Source: Sclerotiophoma versabilis
Lineage: Eukaryota > Ascomycota > Dothideomycetes > Pleosporales > Didymellaceae
Direction of reading: 5' to 3'
Length of the DNA stretch: 64,000 nucleotides
NCBI GenBank assembly: GCA_012274445.1
Contig: JAAROD010000090.1
Location: forward strand, 62,001-126,000
Position 1 is the first letter of the stretch, and each line of letters starts with the position of its first letter. This document shows positions 28,101 through 39,181 of the stretch, in pieces. The notes beneath the pieces are model-generated. The model was not told the DNA's origin and ran no database searches. It worked only from the letters and a program-made list of their open reading frames with translations. Both the position numbers and the translations under genes were made by a program.

Positions 28101-28978
28101 TAGAAGTTAAGTCTATGTATATTACTTAACTCTTCTAAGTAAGGCCTTATATAGTTTAATAAATTTATTAGGTTTTAATAAGAAAGTATATAGGCCTAAG
28201 TTAGAGCCTTATATACTTATTACCTTCTTTCTAAGATAGTACCTAAGAAGCTTAGTATTATAGCTTTTATAGCCTTCTAGGTTAGTTTCTATAATAGAAA
28301 TATATAGAGTTAGTTAGTATAATAGGTATCTTAAAGGCTTTTTATAGTTTTTAAAAGGTACTATATACTAAAATCTACCTTCTATAACTTCTATAGGAAG
28401 TTAGTAGGCAGCTTATTAAAGAAATACTTATAATTATATTTCTAGAAGTTATATTCTACTTAGTTGCGTTTTATAAACTTATATAGTAGTTTAGGGCGTA
28501 GTAAGCCTACTATAAAGGCTACTAAAGCTGTTACAGTTGCTTAAGAAATAGTATAGGCAGATTATAGCGCATAATAGTCTCTAGTAAGGTATCTAGCCTA
28601 GACTTCTTAAAGCGTAGCTACTTTCTGCTGTTTAGTAGCTCTTTTATACTAGGCTTTTAACTCTTATAGTTCTTAGTCTATATTATTCTCTACTAGAGTA
28701 CTCTAGGCCTTTATAGAGTATTATAACTTATTTAACTAAGTCTTAGCTTATAAAGGCAGATTTTAAGTTTTATTTACTATATTACTAGAGTTTAAACATT
28801 AAGTATTATCTAGCGTAGTAGCTAGGGCCTCTATTATTCTTAAGATAAAGAATTCCTCTGCAGACACAGAGAGTAGAGCTCTCTACAGTAGTAAAGTTAA
28901 CTCTTTTACTAAGAGACTAGATCTAATACTTATTATATAGTTCTATATCTTACTTCTACAGAGTAAGAGTAAATAGAA

Positions 28979-29184
28979 TATTAGGCTCTAAGGCTAAAGG
29001 CATTAAAAAAGAAGATTATAATATAGAATAGAATAATATAGACAGCTATAGAGTTAATTAGTAGACTATAGACTATTTACTAGAGGCTAGTAAATAGGTA
29101 GAAAAAGACTATATTTATAGAGAGGTTACTCTACTTAAAGAACCTTTTAGTTCTTTTAGGCTAGAGAGCCTAAGAAGCCTAATA
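28979..29184 (-). repeat. LTR of Gypsy E (5' LTR)
   Basis: 206 bp, partner of 21948-22153, followed by GTTAG. Confidence 0.85.
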
Positions 29185-32100
29185 GTTAGCTATAGTATAT
29201 AAGCTCTATTAGAAATCCTAATAAATCTCTACTAATTAAGGTTATATATTAACTAGCCTAATTAGTATATTTAACTTACCTAGTATACTAAGCTTAGAAA
29301 TATATAAAAGCTTATTAATCTAAATACTCTAAACGCTCTAGGTATGCATAATAGAGCTTCTTAGCTACCTACTATAAGCTTAATTACTTCTAATTATCTA
29401 CTAGCTTACTCTACCTAAAGCTAAAGTACTTAACTAATTAATTATAATACCTCTAGAGGCTTATTAAGCTTAGAAATATATAACTAGAAGCTTACTATAT
29501 ATAAGGTTAAATTAAGTAAGTAGGCAGCTAAGGCAGAGCACTTACAGAAGCTCTAGAACTAGGTTAATACTATAGTATTACTAGTAATTATCTTACTAGT
29601 AATAGTAAAGCTTATTACTAATAATGTAATAATACTCTAAGCGCTTATCTAGGTACTTAAGAAAGAGCTTACTCTAATAGATATTAGTACCTAGAACTAG
29701 GTAAGAGCTAAGTATAAATAATACCTTAAAGTAGCTAAATAAAGTTAAGCTACTTTATAGAACTAGTATTAAAAGTAGTTCTACTTTTATATAAGAGCTA
29801 AGTTATATAAGCTTATAGAGGTTAAGAAGCTACTTACTATTTAGAATTTCTTAGATACCTTAAGCTATAGAATTACTCTAGAGTAGGCTTATACTATAAA
29901 CTAAAGAATTATCTAGAATAGTATCCTAGAGCTTAAATTGCTTAATCTAGACTAGGTAAGTAGAGTCTTTAGTAGTTTAATATATAAGTATACTATAAGA
30001 GTAGAGAAAAATAATTTAGAAGTATTTATAATATTTAGAAACTAAATAAATGCTTTCTAAGAAGTACCTATAAGTAACTCTAAAAGCTTAAGTAGGTACA
30101 CCTACTTTTATAGACAAAATAAAAAGACTTATAGGTAGAAACTAACTATTTACTAATTTCTAGAAACAGTAGTTAAAGAGAGCTCTTTACTACCTATTTA
30201 TATAAGTAAAAGTAATTAAAAAGATACTCTCTAGAAGCTTAAAAATAGAGAGTATATAGATACTAGAAGAGTAATTAAGCAGCTTAATTAGACCTTAAAC
30301 ACTCTATTAGTAATAACAACTCTACTAGTAAATAGTGCAATACCTAAGGTTAAGTTTCTAGGTAATATATAGGCTGCTTTAATTAATTTAAAAATAATGT
30401 AATTAAGCAATCTAGCTAAGAAACCTAGAGTTTATAACCTTATAAATTTTAATACTTATGTAGTCTTAAATAGTATAATTTTAGATAATAGAGTAGCTAT
30501 ACACTTAGTTAATAGCGTAGATTAGCTTATACCTAGATTCTTCTACCTAGCTAATTCTACTAATATTATAGAAGTAGGCACCTAAGTATTCTTTATTATA
30601 GAATAAGAAGCTTATTTATTTAAAAATATTTTATATAAAAAGCGCAGCCTATATATAAAAGACCTACTTCTTAATAATATTATAGTAGTAGAAGAGTTCT
30701 ATATTAATATTATTTCTAAAGTATACCTTTAGAAGAAAGGAGTTTAGTACTTAAGGCTAGATAGCTTACTTAGAGTAGGTTATATTAATAATTTATATAG
30801 GAGCGTTATATATACTACTCTTAAGCGCGCTTATAACCTTACTTTCTTTAAATATAAGCTACTTTCTTACTACTCTCTAATTCTTAATATAGTAATAAAA
30901 TAATTATATAAATTCTACTTATAAAGCTCTGCTAAGCACCTTTAGTATACTAGAGTAGGTTATCTAGGCCTAAAAGCTTTCTAAGCTCTTATATAATAAG
31001 TATGCAGTATATATATTAATAGTTTACTCTAAAACGATTATAAGATTTATATAATAACCTATACTAAGTAAGTAGTCTTCTACTAGAAGTAAGAAAAGCC
31101 TGCTAAACTCTTTTAGAGAATTAGCTAAGATCTGTTTAATATACCTATAAAGAGAGGTAGTAAATTATAAATACTTTTAATTAAGAAGTACTATAGTAAG
31201 AAGCTTTTTTTATATATATTATAGAGAAAGACTTAAATTAAGATATAATATATACTTATAAGCTTCTTATACTAGGTATATACCTAGTATAAGCTCTATA
31301 TCTATAAGATAAGCTAAGATAATAATATAGCTACTCTTCTATAGTAAGAGAGCTCTAAATATAAGCACTAGGCGCTTAATAAGAGAATAGATACTAAGTA
31401 TATACCTTTATATATATATATACTTAATAAAGTAGTAGAAAGAGTAAAATAGAAAATAATTACTAAATCTATTAAGATAAGAAGCAGCGTAAATCTACTT
31501 AAGAAGCTCTAGCTAGAGATTATTACTATAGTAATATAGCTCTATAATATAAGTTCTTCTTACTTAAATAAGCTGCATAGCCTAAATAAAAAGCTTAATT
31601 ACTAGTTTACTTAATATTTCTAGTAATATAAACCTAAGTAGGTAAGAGTACTTATAGCTAATCTAAGACCTAATTAGAGCAGAATATACGCATATAGCTG
31701 CTAAGCATATTTCTTAAATAGAGATTAAACAGCTAGATATTATTAAAGAAGCTTTAAAGTTACTTTAAGAGGCTATATTAGATACCTAGTTAGTTACTAA
31801 GCTTCTAATATATACTAGAGATAGGTCCCTAAACTTAACTAAGTAATTATAATATATAATATAACCTTTAATAAGAAGCTCTTTTATAATAAAATAAATA
31901 AGTTAATAGCTTTCTTAGTTAAAGAAGTAGAAGTAGTTATAGATATAATCTATAAAGCTAGTAAGATAATAGATACAGGAGAAGTAATTAAGCTCTCTAT
32001 TAAAGTAGACCTATTAATTAGCTTATCTACTAAGTACTAGCTTAGAGGTAGCACTTAGAGAGAACCTTAATTACTAGAAGGCTAGTCTAGTAGTAAAGGA

Positions 32101-34802
32101 GCCTCTAAGATAGATACTGCGTGCATAGTAAGCTTAGCTAGTAAGCTACTAGAGATTTATATAGAATAATACTAAGAAATAGGTTTACTATCCTCTAACT
32201 AAATACTTAGACTAGATTAGTTAAGTATAGGCAGGGAAGCTTCTAATAAGAAAAATCTAACTAGTAGCTTATAGAAAGTATACTTAACTATTAAAGAAAA
32301 GAGTAAGCTAGTAGATATTAAGAATCTTAAAGATTTACTAAGACCTATATTACTAATTATTCTAATACCTTCTTAAAGAATAATATAAGTAGATAAGGTA
32401 AGTAAGAGATATATATATTAGTAAAGAACTTAAAGCCTACTAATAAGGTAGAGCTGTAGAGTACTAAACTATAAGCATAATAAGCTTACTAATAATAATA
32501 AAGTAGGCTAGTACTCTATAATAAGCTTAATATAGTAATATAGGTACTTATAGCTAATCTAACCTTTATTTAATTATATAAATAAATATAGAAGTTAGAA
32601 AAGAGAGCTTACTACTATATATATAGTAATTATTACCTCTACTCTATAAAAAGAAAAGGAAGTTACCTAAACAGAGCCTTTAGTATACTATAATAAGCTC
32701 TCTTTACTACTAGAAAAGTAGAAGAATTTTACTTACTACCTATTAGGCGCTTTTTTCTATTAGGCTTATAAGAAAGAAATAGTAATACTTATAAAATAGA
32801 AGACGTAAGTAGAAGTAGACTGATTAAGTACCTTAATAAGGCCTCTACTACTTAAATAGGTCTTTACTTATAAACTAGACTAAAATAGATACTTTATTAA
32901 GTATAAGGCTTAGATCTGCGTGCGTAGAGACCTTTAGGCTAAAGATTTAATTATCTTAACCTATACTATAATACTTACTTCTAAATTATTTTAGACTATA
33001 GTAGTAATTATAGTCTAATTTAACCTAGAGCTCTATTAGTATAATATAGCTAGCGCATTTCTTAATATAAGCTGCTAGAACTAACCTTAGGTACTCTATA
33101 AATTACTAAATAGATTTAAGAAACCTAAGTAGGTTATACTACTATTATAAGCTCTATATAGGCTATATAATTTGCTAGTTCTATAGTATAAAGAGCTCTC
33201 TAGTATACTTTAGACGCTTAGTCTTATAGTATTAAAAGAGAAGCCTTACCTCTTCTATAATACTAAGCAGAAAATAGTACTACTCTTCTATATTAATAAT
33301 ATACTTTTTACCTACTATAATAATAATTAAGTAGCTACTAAATAGCTAATAAGCTTATTAATAAGTAAATATTAAAATAAAGATTATAAAGCAGCTAAAT
33401 AGTTTCTAGGCATTTAAATAATTAGAGACTAAGAGGCCCATACTATAACTCTTACGCATAACACCTATATTAATAAGCTTACTACTAAATTTAATATTAT
33501 AGAGAATAGATTCTTTTTAAGTATTTTATTCCTAGTAGAAGAGCTGCTTAAATATAATAAAGAAGCTTTAAAGTAAGAAATTAAAGTGTTTTAAGAACGT
33601 GTTAGATCTATACTCTATATAGTAATTATAATCTAACTAGATATAGTCTTTACTACCTCTTAACTATTCTATTATCTAATAAATCTAGAAGTAGCTTACT
33701 TTAAAGCAGCTACTTAGGTTATTACTTATTTATATTAAATAAAGTACCTAGGTATAAGGTATAGTACTTATAAAGGTAGTTAACTACTAATATATAGTAA
33801 TATATTATTTACTAATAATTATAAGATATAATAATTATCCTAGAGCTATATTATATAGCTTATTACTAGTCTAATTATCTAGAAAGCTATATATTAATTA
33901 ATAGTAATAACTTCTACTACTAAAGCTAAATTACTTACTTTAGAGTATATAGCTAAGAAGTTAGCAGCTCTAAAACAATTTCTAGAAGAACTTTAGCTAG
34001 ACTTAGAGGTACTATAGGAGATTTTCTATAATAACTAATAAACTATCTAATTAGTAGTTTAAGAAAGTAAGTAGTATACTACCTAGTTAGGCTATATAGA
34101 TATCTAAAATATATAGTTAAAATAAGAATATACTAAGAGAAATCTCTAATTAACCTACTTTAAGACTAGTAAGATACTAGCTAATAGGCTTATAAAAGTA
34201 CTTTCTAAATAGGCTTATAAGCACTTTTTATTATATTTAAACTTATACAGTATTAGTTAAAAGAGAGAAGAAATAGTTATAGAAAAAGAGTATATTAATA
34301 AAAAAAGAAAAGCTCTAGAATTAGTAGAGAAGATAACTCTCTCTCTAAATAGGTATAAGCCTCTCTAAACTACTGCTAGCAGCTCTTTTAAGTATATAAC
34401 TAGCAGCTAAGAAGCTTATAAATATAAATTAGCTATAGATAAAAAGAATAACCCTCTCTTTATAGGTTTTAGCAGCTTAAAGAACCTACTTATAAGAAGT
34501 ACTTAAAAGTAGTACCTCTTTATAAGTAGGCTTTTTACTACCTAGATAGAAGTACGCAGGTTAGTAGCCTACTATATACTTATTAGCTACTATTATAAAT
34601 AAAAATAGAGTTACTTACTAAAGTTATTACTCTACTAGAGGTAATAAGCTTCTCTACTAGTACTATTCTAAGCAGCTTAAGAGTAGGCAGCTTATAAGCT
34701 ATTAGTCTACTATTTATACACTCTATTTAAAAGAAAACCTATAGAAAATAGTAAGAGTGCCTAAAGGTATAATACTAGCAGCACTTACTATAGTAGCTAG
34801 TA

Positions 34803-35720
34803 GTAGTATTATCTACGTATAGTGTAACTAAGCTACTTACTAGTAGTATATCTATATAGTACACGCAGAGAATTACTCTATATATACTTAGTATAAGAGT
34901 GCCTAGGATAGAAATAGAAGGCGTAAAGGCAGGTAGTAGTAGTAGAGGTAGTAGTAGCAGCGCAGTAGTATAGGCAGTAGTAGTAGTAGTAGTAATAGTA
35001 GTAGTAGCAGCAGTAGCAGTAATAGCTAAAGAAGTAGCTAAAGCTATAACTATAGGTATAGGCATAGTTATAGTTATAGTTATAGGTATAGGTATAGGTA
35101 TAAGTAAGCTAGTAGTACTATAGTAAGTAGTATAAGTATAGAAGGCAGTAGCAGTATACGTAAGGCACTTAGCTTTAGATTCTCTCTATATAAAAGTTAG
35201 TAAAACTTAAAAAGAGCTAGAAAATAGTAATAGTAGAATTAATTAAATACTATCTAATAAAGACTTAGGCTAAAAACATACCTAACTAAAAGAAAGACTA
35301 GAAAGGTTAAAAAAAGTAGTTAAGAAGTATTAGAAATACTTAAAAAGTAACTAAGGGACATAGAAAACGCGTAAAAGCTAAATTAGTATACGTATAGCTA
35401 TACTAATAAAGATAACTAGAAAATTAGAGAAATTAAGTAGATAAACAGCTTATATAAAGTGCTAACTAGTATAGTAAAAGTAATAGTAAGAGGCTCTGCC
35501 TACTATAAGCATTCTAATATTACTAAGATTAGATAATAGAGCAGCGTTATAAAGTATTAAACGCTTACTCTTACTATTATAAATAATACCTAAAGCTAAT
35601 TAGAGTTACTTAGCCTAGGTACCTACCTATAGCAGCTATATAAGTATTTAGGTAGGCTACTAAGTACTTAAAAAGAAGGTAAAAGTATAACTAAGTAAGT
35701 TATTACGCAATAAAACGCTT
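34803..35720 (+). pseudogene. Decayed accessory reading frame 3' of Copia A pol
   Basis: One plus-strand frame (codon starts at 34803, 34863, 34983, 35196 and so on) stays coding-like for about 900 bp if TAG/TAA are read as RIP-mutated CAG/CAA. It has a Ser-rich part (GSSSSRGSSSSA near 34932-34965), a GTA/GCA run that would be Ala-rich before RIP (about 34966-35040), a short hexanucleotide repeat region, and then a strongly charged heptad-like stretch (KELENSNSRINQILSNKD, then LKERLERLKKVVKKY) near 35210-35340. Reverse transcriptase and RNase H end before it. It could be an extra ORF of this Copia lineage, a captured host sequence, or a separate inserted repeat. No family recognised. Confidence 0.4.
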
Positions 35721-35911
35721 ATAGAGTACCTAGTAATTAGGATTAAGTTATATTAGAGCCTATTTCTACTTCTAGAGTATTTAGAATAGGAGCTAAATAC
35801 TTAAGAAAAGCTAAAAGAGCTTCTAAAAGATATACTCTTAAATTAAGCCTTAGAATAGAGAAATAAGTGCTCTATAAGTAGGTGTATTTAATTATAAATA
35901 CTTAAGAAGTA

Positions 35912-36199
35912 TATTACGTAATAAAGTATATAAATTACTACTATAAAGCTTTTTTCTTACTTCTATACTCTAATTAGGTTACTTTAGCACCTAACTACTA
36001 AGTAGCTCTATAGAAGCTTAAAGGCTTACTTAATAAGGTTATAAGACTAAGTAGGTTTCTAGAAGCCTATAAGCTTATTAGGCAAAATTATATAACCTCT
36101 AAATTCTCTTTATATATAATTAATATTTCGGATATAGATTAAATAGTACTAATTAAATACTATTAATTACCTAAGTATAGTCTTATAAGCTCTATTATA
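35912..36199 (+). repeat. 3' LTR of Copia A
   Basis: 288 bp, near-identical to 21524-21811, followed by the target-site duplication ATAAG. Confidence 0.85.
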
Positions 36200-36204
36200 A
36201 TAAG

Positions 36205-36320
36205 TATATTATATAACTATATAAAGAGAGATTCTTTCTAACTCTACTTCTAGCTTATAGGTAAGAGCTCTAGTTAGCTACTTAATTACTATACTACTTT
36301 ATCTATATAGAATTATAATA
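36205..36320 (+). repeat. LTR family B, right half, split by Copia A
   Basis: This continues the LTR that stops at 21523, and ends with the family terminus GAATTATAATA at 36320. Confidence 0.75.
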
Positions 36321-36843
36321 CTAGTATATATAGCTAGCTACTAGAACTTAGTAGTATAGTTAGTAGCTAATATAGTTTATCTAATATATTAGATATTATA
36401 ATAAGTAATAGTAAGTTTATTATTTACTTTATATACTTAGTATTTCTATTTCTTAAATAGGTTAAAATCTTTAATCTATATATTAATATTAGTAGATATT
36501 TCTTCTCTATAATAATACTAAATAAAGAGTTTAATCTATATAAATACTTAATTCTTTATAAATCTATAAATAAGTATTAAAGATATTTTCTTAGAGATAT
36601 AATCTCTCTAGAATATAAAAAAGAAATTAAACTTAATAAGCTAGTTTTCTAGTTTCTTATAAGTACTATTAAAGATCTTAGGTTTAGCTACTAGGTATAT
36701 ACTTATAGATATAAAGGCTATTATACCTCTATTTAACTTTTTATTTATATTAAGGTTATTATTAATATAGTTATATAATAGGTTAGAGTTACTAGAAGTA
36801 GTATAGAACTCTAAAGTAGTACTTATCTTTAGAAGTATTTAAA
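36321..36843. other. Short internal segment between two family-B LTRs
   Basis: Only 523 bp separate the split family-B LTR and the complete one at 36844-37343, both in plus orientation. If the two belong together, the element is a small non-autonomous or internally deleted LTR element. The outer flanks (TAAAG before 21245, GAAAG after 37343) agree in 4 of 5 bases. No coding motif recognised. Confidence 0.4.
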
Positions 36844-37343
36844 GTATTAAAGGTATACTTTTAAGTAAAGCTTATAAGTACTATTTATATTAGTTCTTAG
36901 AAATAAGTACTAGTATAGAAATATCTATAAGAAGTAAGGTTATTACCTAGTAAAATACTATAATAATAGAGGTAATAATAAGTAGTATAGAGTAGACTAT
37001 CTAGCTTAAGAGTTAGGGTTAAGATTCTAAAGATAAACTTAATTAACTAAATTAAATATACTACTATAAAGGTAGTATTTCTATATACTATATACTTAAT
37101 AGAAGATAGTACTTATTAATAAGTAACTAGAGTTAGTCTAATAAAATATATAGTATTAATTACTAATAAGTAGTAATATATAATACTTATTAATAAATAG
37201 GTTATATATATTATACTTATTAATAAGTATATTATATAACTATATAAAGAGAGATTCTTTCTAATTCTACCTTTAGCTTCTAGGTAAGGGCTCTAGTTAG
37301 CTACTTAATTACTATACTACTTTATCTGCACAGAATTATAATA
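36844..37343 (+). repeat. LTR family B, complete copy
   Basis: 500 bp from TATTAAAGG to GAATTATAATA. It contains three copies of the perfect or near-perfect 14-bp palindrome ACTTATTAATAAGT (about 37111, 37184 and 37214). It is used here as the reference copy for the family. Confidence 0.8.
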
Positions 37344-37790
37344 GAAAGTAACTCTAGTTACTTTATAAGTATAGTAGGACTAGGCTATAATAGATTATAA
37401 TACTAGGTTACTAACTTTTAGGTAGTTAATAAAGCTACTATATATTATAAATTATATAAAAGAAAGTAAGTATAGTAAGAATAGAGTCTAACCTTTACTA
37501 AGAGTGTATGCCTAACTACTCTAAAGAAGTTTAAAGTCTAAAGTAATAGAAAGTAGATAAAGAAGAGAGTAGCTATTAATAGAAGTACCTAGTCTATATA
37601 ATATTATACTATATATAGTAAGGTAAGATATAATAAGTTAATATATAAGAAAGATATATAGAGTACTATAAATTAGTTTAATATACTATATAGTATAGTA
37701 TAATACTATTATATACTATAGTATTATAAAGTAATTATAGAGTTAGTATAGTCTTAGTAAAAGTAAGCTACTTACTTATAGAGTATTATA
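37344..37790 (+). mobile_element. 3' fragment of a Fot1/pogo transposon
   Basis: This resembles the 3' part of pogo copies 1 and 2 (compare 12830-13230). It ends with a terminal inverted repeat (TTTACTAAGAC complement, AAGTAAGCTACTTACTTATAG) near 37750-37788. The 5' part is missing. Confidence 0.6.
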
Positions 37791-38154
37791 TTATACTACT
37801 AATAGCTATACTATAAACGTTTTACTATTATACTTATATATATTAAAGTTTTATAAGTCTTAGAATAGTTTTAGTATATTTCTTATATTACTTTAATATA
37901 TAGTTATTTTATCTATCTACTTATTCTATTAGCTATCTTAATATAGTAATAACTAGAGAGATATAGCCTATGTTAGCTATACTATTAATCTTCTAGTTAT
38001 TTATAGTTTTTTATACTTTCTTAGAGATCTTTGTCTTATATATTCTACTAAAATTAAGCAATTCAATATTCTCTCTATACATCTGCAACCGAAGCTAAAA
38101 CAGAACGGTGTCTGATGCTTAATACCCTAGATATTCTACTAGCACTGTTTAATG

Positions 38155-38479
38155 TTAGATGCATGCGCTGAACTGTTACAACCTAAAAGCCACTATAGTA
38201 GTGTATTGTGTAATATGCATTCTGTGGAAGACCTACCTCGCAGACAGATCCGTCCTAGTCAAGAAGGCACTAATTAGTAAAGATTAATTATTGGTAGGTT
38301 CGTGCACTCACCGGACAAGAGCCGCGAGAATAGAGATCACAGCCTCCGACTCGACTGCAGCATGAGCCGCTCGAGCAGGAGCCTTTGCCAGCTTTAAGTT
38401 GAGAGTCATTGCAGGCACCGGCAGCAACGATGCCAGCAAACGAAGCGGCGATAAGAATGATGGAAGCGAGCAATTTCAT
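38155..38479 (-). CDS. Small secreted cysteine-rich protein (effector-like), three-exon model
   Basis: The first exon (38479-38312) encodes a clear signal peptide (MKLLASIILIAASFAGIVAA) followed by a Cys-rich mature part with C23, C35, C40-C41, C47 and C55. Read without splicing it would stop at 38288 (63 aa), but a canonical donor GTGAGT follows codon 56. My splice model uses introns 38311-38255 (57 nt, acceptor GACTAG) and 38236-38173 (64 nt, donor GTAGGT, acceptor AACAG). It adds two six-codon exons and brings Cys to eight in a 67-residue protein. Exon 1 is seen directly; exons 2 and 3 are inference. No family recognised. The gene ends about 100 bp from the RIP-mutated transposon block, a place where plant-pathogen effectors are often found. 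Function unknown; it may equally be a generic small secreted protein. Confidence 0.6.
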
Positions 38480-38845
38480 CTTGAAGGCTAGAAGGGATGT
38501 GGTAAATTTGAGGGAGGAGTTTGAATGTAACGTTTCCGGTAGCTAGTCTATGATGAGAAGAGTGTGATCCCTGGGAGTTCAACCCTAGATTCAGTGCGCT
38601 TTATGTACCTGCGAGCGGAAGTACAGGATGCAAGATTTCGATCTCAGGGAAAAGTCCAGTTGTGAGAATGCACAGGCATCAATCAGGCCCCAATCTTGTT
38701 CGGCCCTTCAAGCGTGCTTCGGCGTATGTCAGTGTATTGATGTAGATCACTATTTGTGAAGGAATCGTCGTGTGCTTCCACATATCCATGCAACCCATCC
38801 ATATAGTTTCTGACTTATCCAAGGAAGAACGATGATGATAAGCTG
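38480..38845. promoter_or_regulatory. Upstream region of the small secreted protein
   Basis: GC-balanced DNA with no convincing gene. It should hold the promoter of the minus-strand gene starting at 38479. No specific site recognised. Confidence 0.3.
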
Positions 38846-39181
38846 GTGAATGGTTTTCCTTGTACGAAATTTGAATATTGCACGAATACTATGACTGCTG
38901 AATACAATGGATATTGCTACGACTACACTAAACACGATCAACACTTCAGTGTCGGATCGCCGAGTGGCCCCACATGCGGCTCTACTAAGGAGATTTGCAA
39001 AATTGGCTTTGAGCTGGCTGATGCCTGGAGAAGCTTATCCACGGGCCGCTTTTTGACAGATAAGCATCGTATCCCACCTCACTTCACGACCAACCATCTG
39101 AGTACTTTCAATTTGACATGTAAAAGACGCCTGAATTCCTTTCACAGCAGGCTCTACTGTCTGATCAATCACCATCCATAA
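38846..39181 (+). CDS. Doubtful open frame, possible exon or relic
   Basis: A 111-codon frame beginning with GTG (no ATG at the 5' end). Its first half contains five Cys and a polar, coding-like composition (for example CTKFEYCTN and YNGYCYDYTKHD), while the second half looks random. It could be an exon of an unmodelled gene or a relic, but the overlapping minus-strand frame at 39035-39367 looks about as plausible. No family recognised. Confidence 0.2.
   Translation: MNGFPCTKFEYCTNTMTAEYNGYCYDYTKHDQHFSVGSPSGPTCGSTKEICKIGFELADAWRSLSTGRFLTDKHRIPPHFTTNHLSTFNLTCKRRLNSFHSRLYCLINHHP

Larger units (their letters stand above)
21948..29184 (-). mobile_element. Gypsy-type LTR retrotransposon E, nested in Copia A
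   Basis: Both LTRs are 206 bp (21948-22153 and 28979-29184), start TATTAG and end CTAATA, and are flanked by GTTAG on both sides (21943-21947 and 29185-29189). On the minus strand the pol frame shows 'GASILFIKKKDSSLRLYIDY' at about 26812-26874 (GAPILFVKKKDGSLRxCVDY) and 'IYLDNILIFS' at about 26497-26530 (VYLDDILIFS). Length is 7,237 bp. It landed about 130 bp downstream of the Copia A 5' LTR, so it is younger than Copia A. RIP is somewhat weaker at both ends, where CG and CA still occur. Confidence 0.85.
21524..36199 (+). mobile_element. Copia-type LTR retrotransposon A
   Basis: LTRs of 288 bp at 21524-21811 and 35912-36199 are flanked by ATAAG on both sides (21519-21523 and 36200-36204). 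The decayed plus-strand pol shows Copia motifs in order: pre-integrase 'YTRVGYLGLKAF' (WHRRLGHLGPKAL) at about 30945-30980, 'FWRIS..LFN' near 31104-31140, 'ALYRLYNLLVLWYKEL' (ALYGL..SP..WY) near 33150-33200, the RT active site 'LLFYINNILFTY' (FYVDDILF) at about 33281-33315, and 'FLGIQIIRD' near 33400. Gypsy E (7,237 bp plus TSD) lies between the 5' LTR and the body, so Copia A itself is about 7.4 kb, long for a Copia element. The excess lies 3' of pol. Confidence 0.85.
1..38050. other. AT-rich, RIP-mutated transposon block
   Basis: The whole stretch is dominated by TA-containing words (tata, ttata, ctataa) while CA and TG are nearly absent. That is the expected residue of repeat-induced point mutation (C to T in CpA context, on both strands). 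All recognisable coding traces are transposon pol or transposase, with CAG/CAA glutamine codons turned into TAG/TAA and GAT/GAC turned into AAT/AAC. No reading frame of useful length survives. Normal composition with frequent CA/TG returns abruptly near 38,050. It is comparable to the AT isochores known from Leptosphaeria maculans and some other Dothideomycetes; that comparison is from general knowledge. Confidence 0.9.

Noticed and set aside
34775..35065. 96-codon minus-strand Thr/Leu-rich frame in the AT block
   Set aside because: Reverse translation of a GTA/GCA trinucleotide repeat in Copia A; the plus strand carries the more coherent reading.
1..38050. Possible CRISPR array or satellite because of many repeated short words
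   Set aside because: The repeated words are TA-rich residues of RIP and dispersed transposon copies; there is no regular repeat-spacer spacing, and the organism is eukaryotic.
38570..38620. tRNA-like GTTCAACCC word
   Set aside because: No matching acceptor stem, D-arm or anticodon arm could be built around it.
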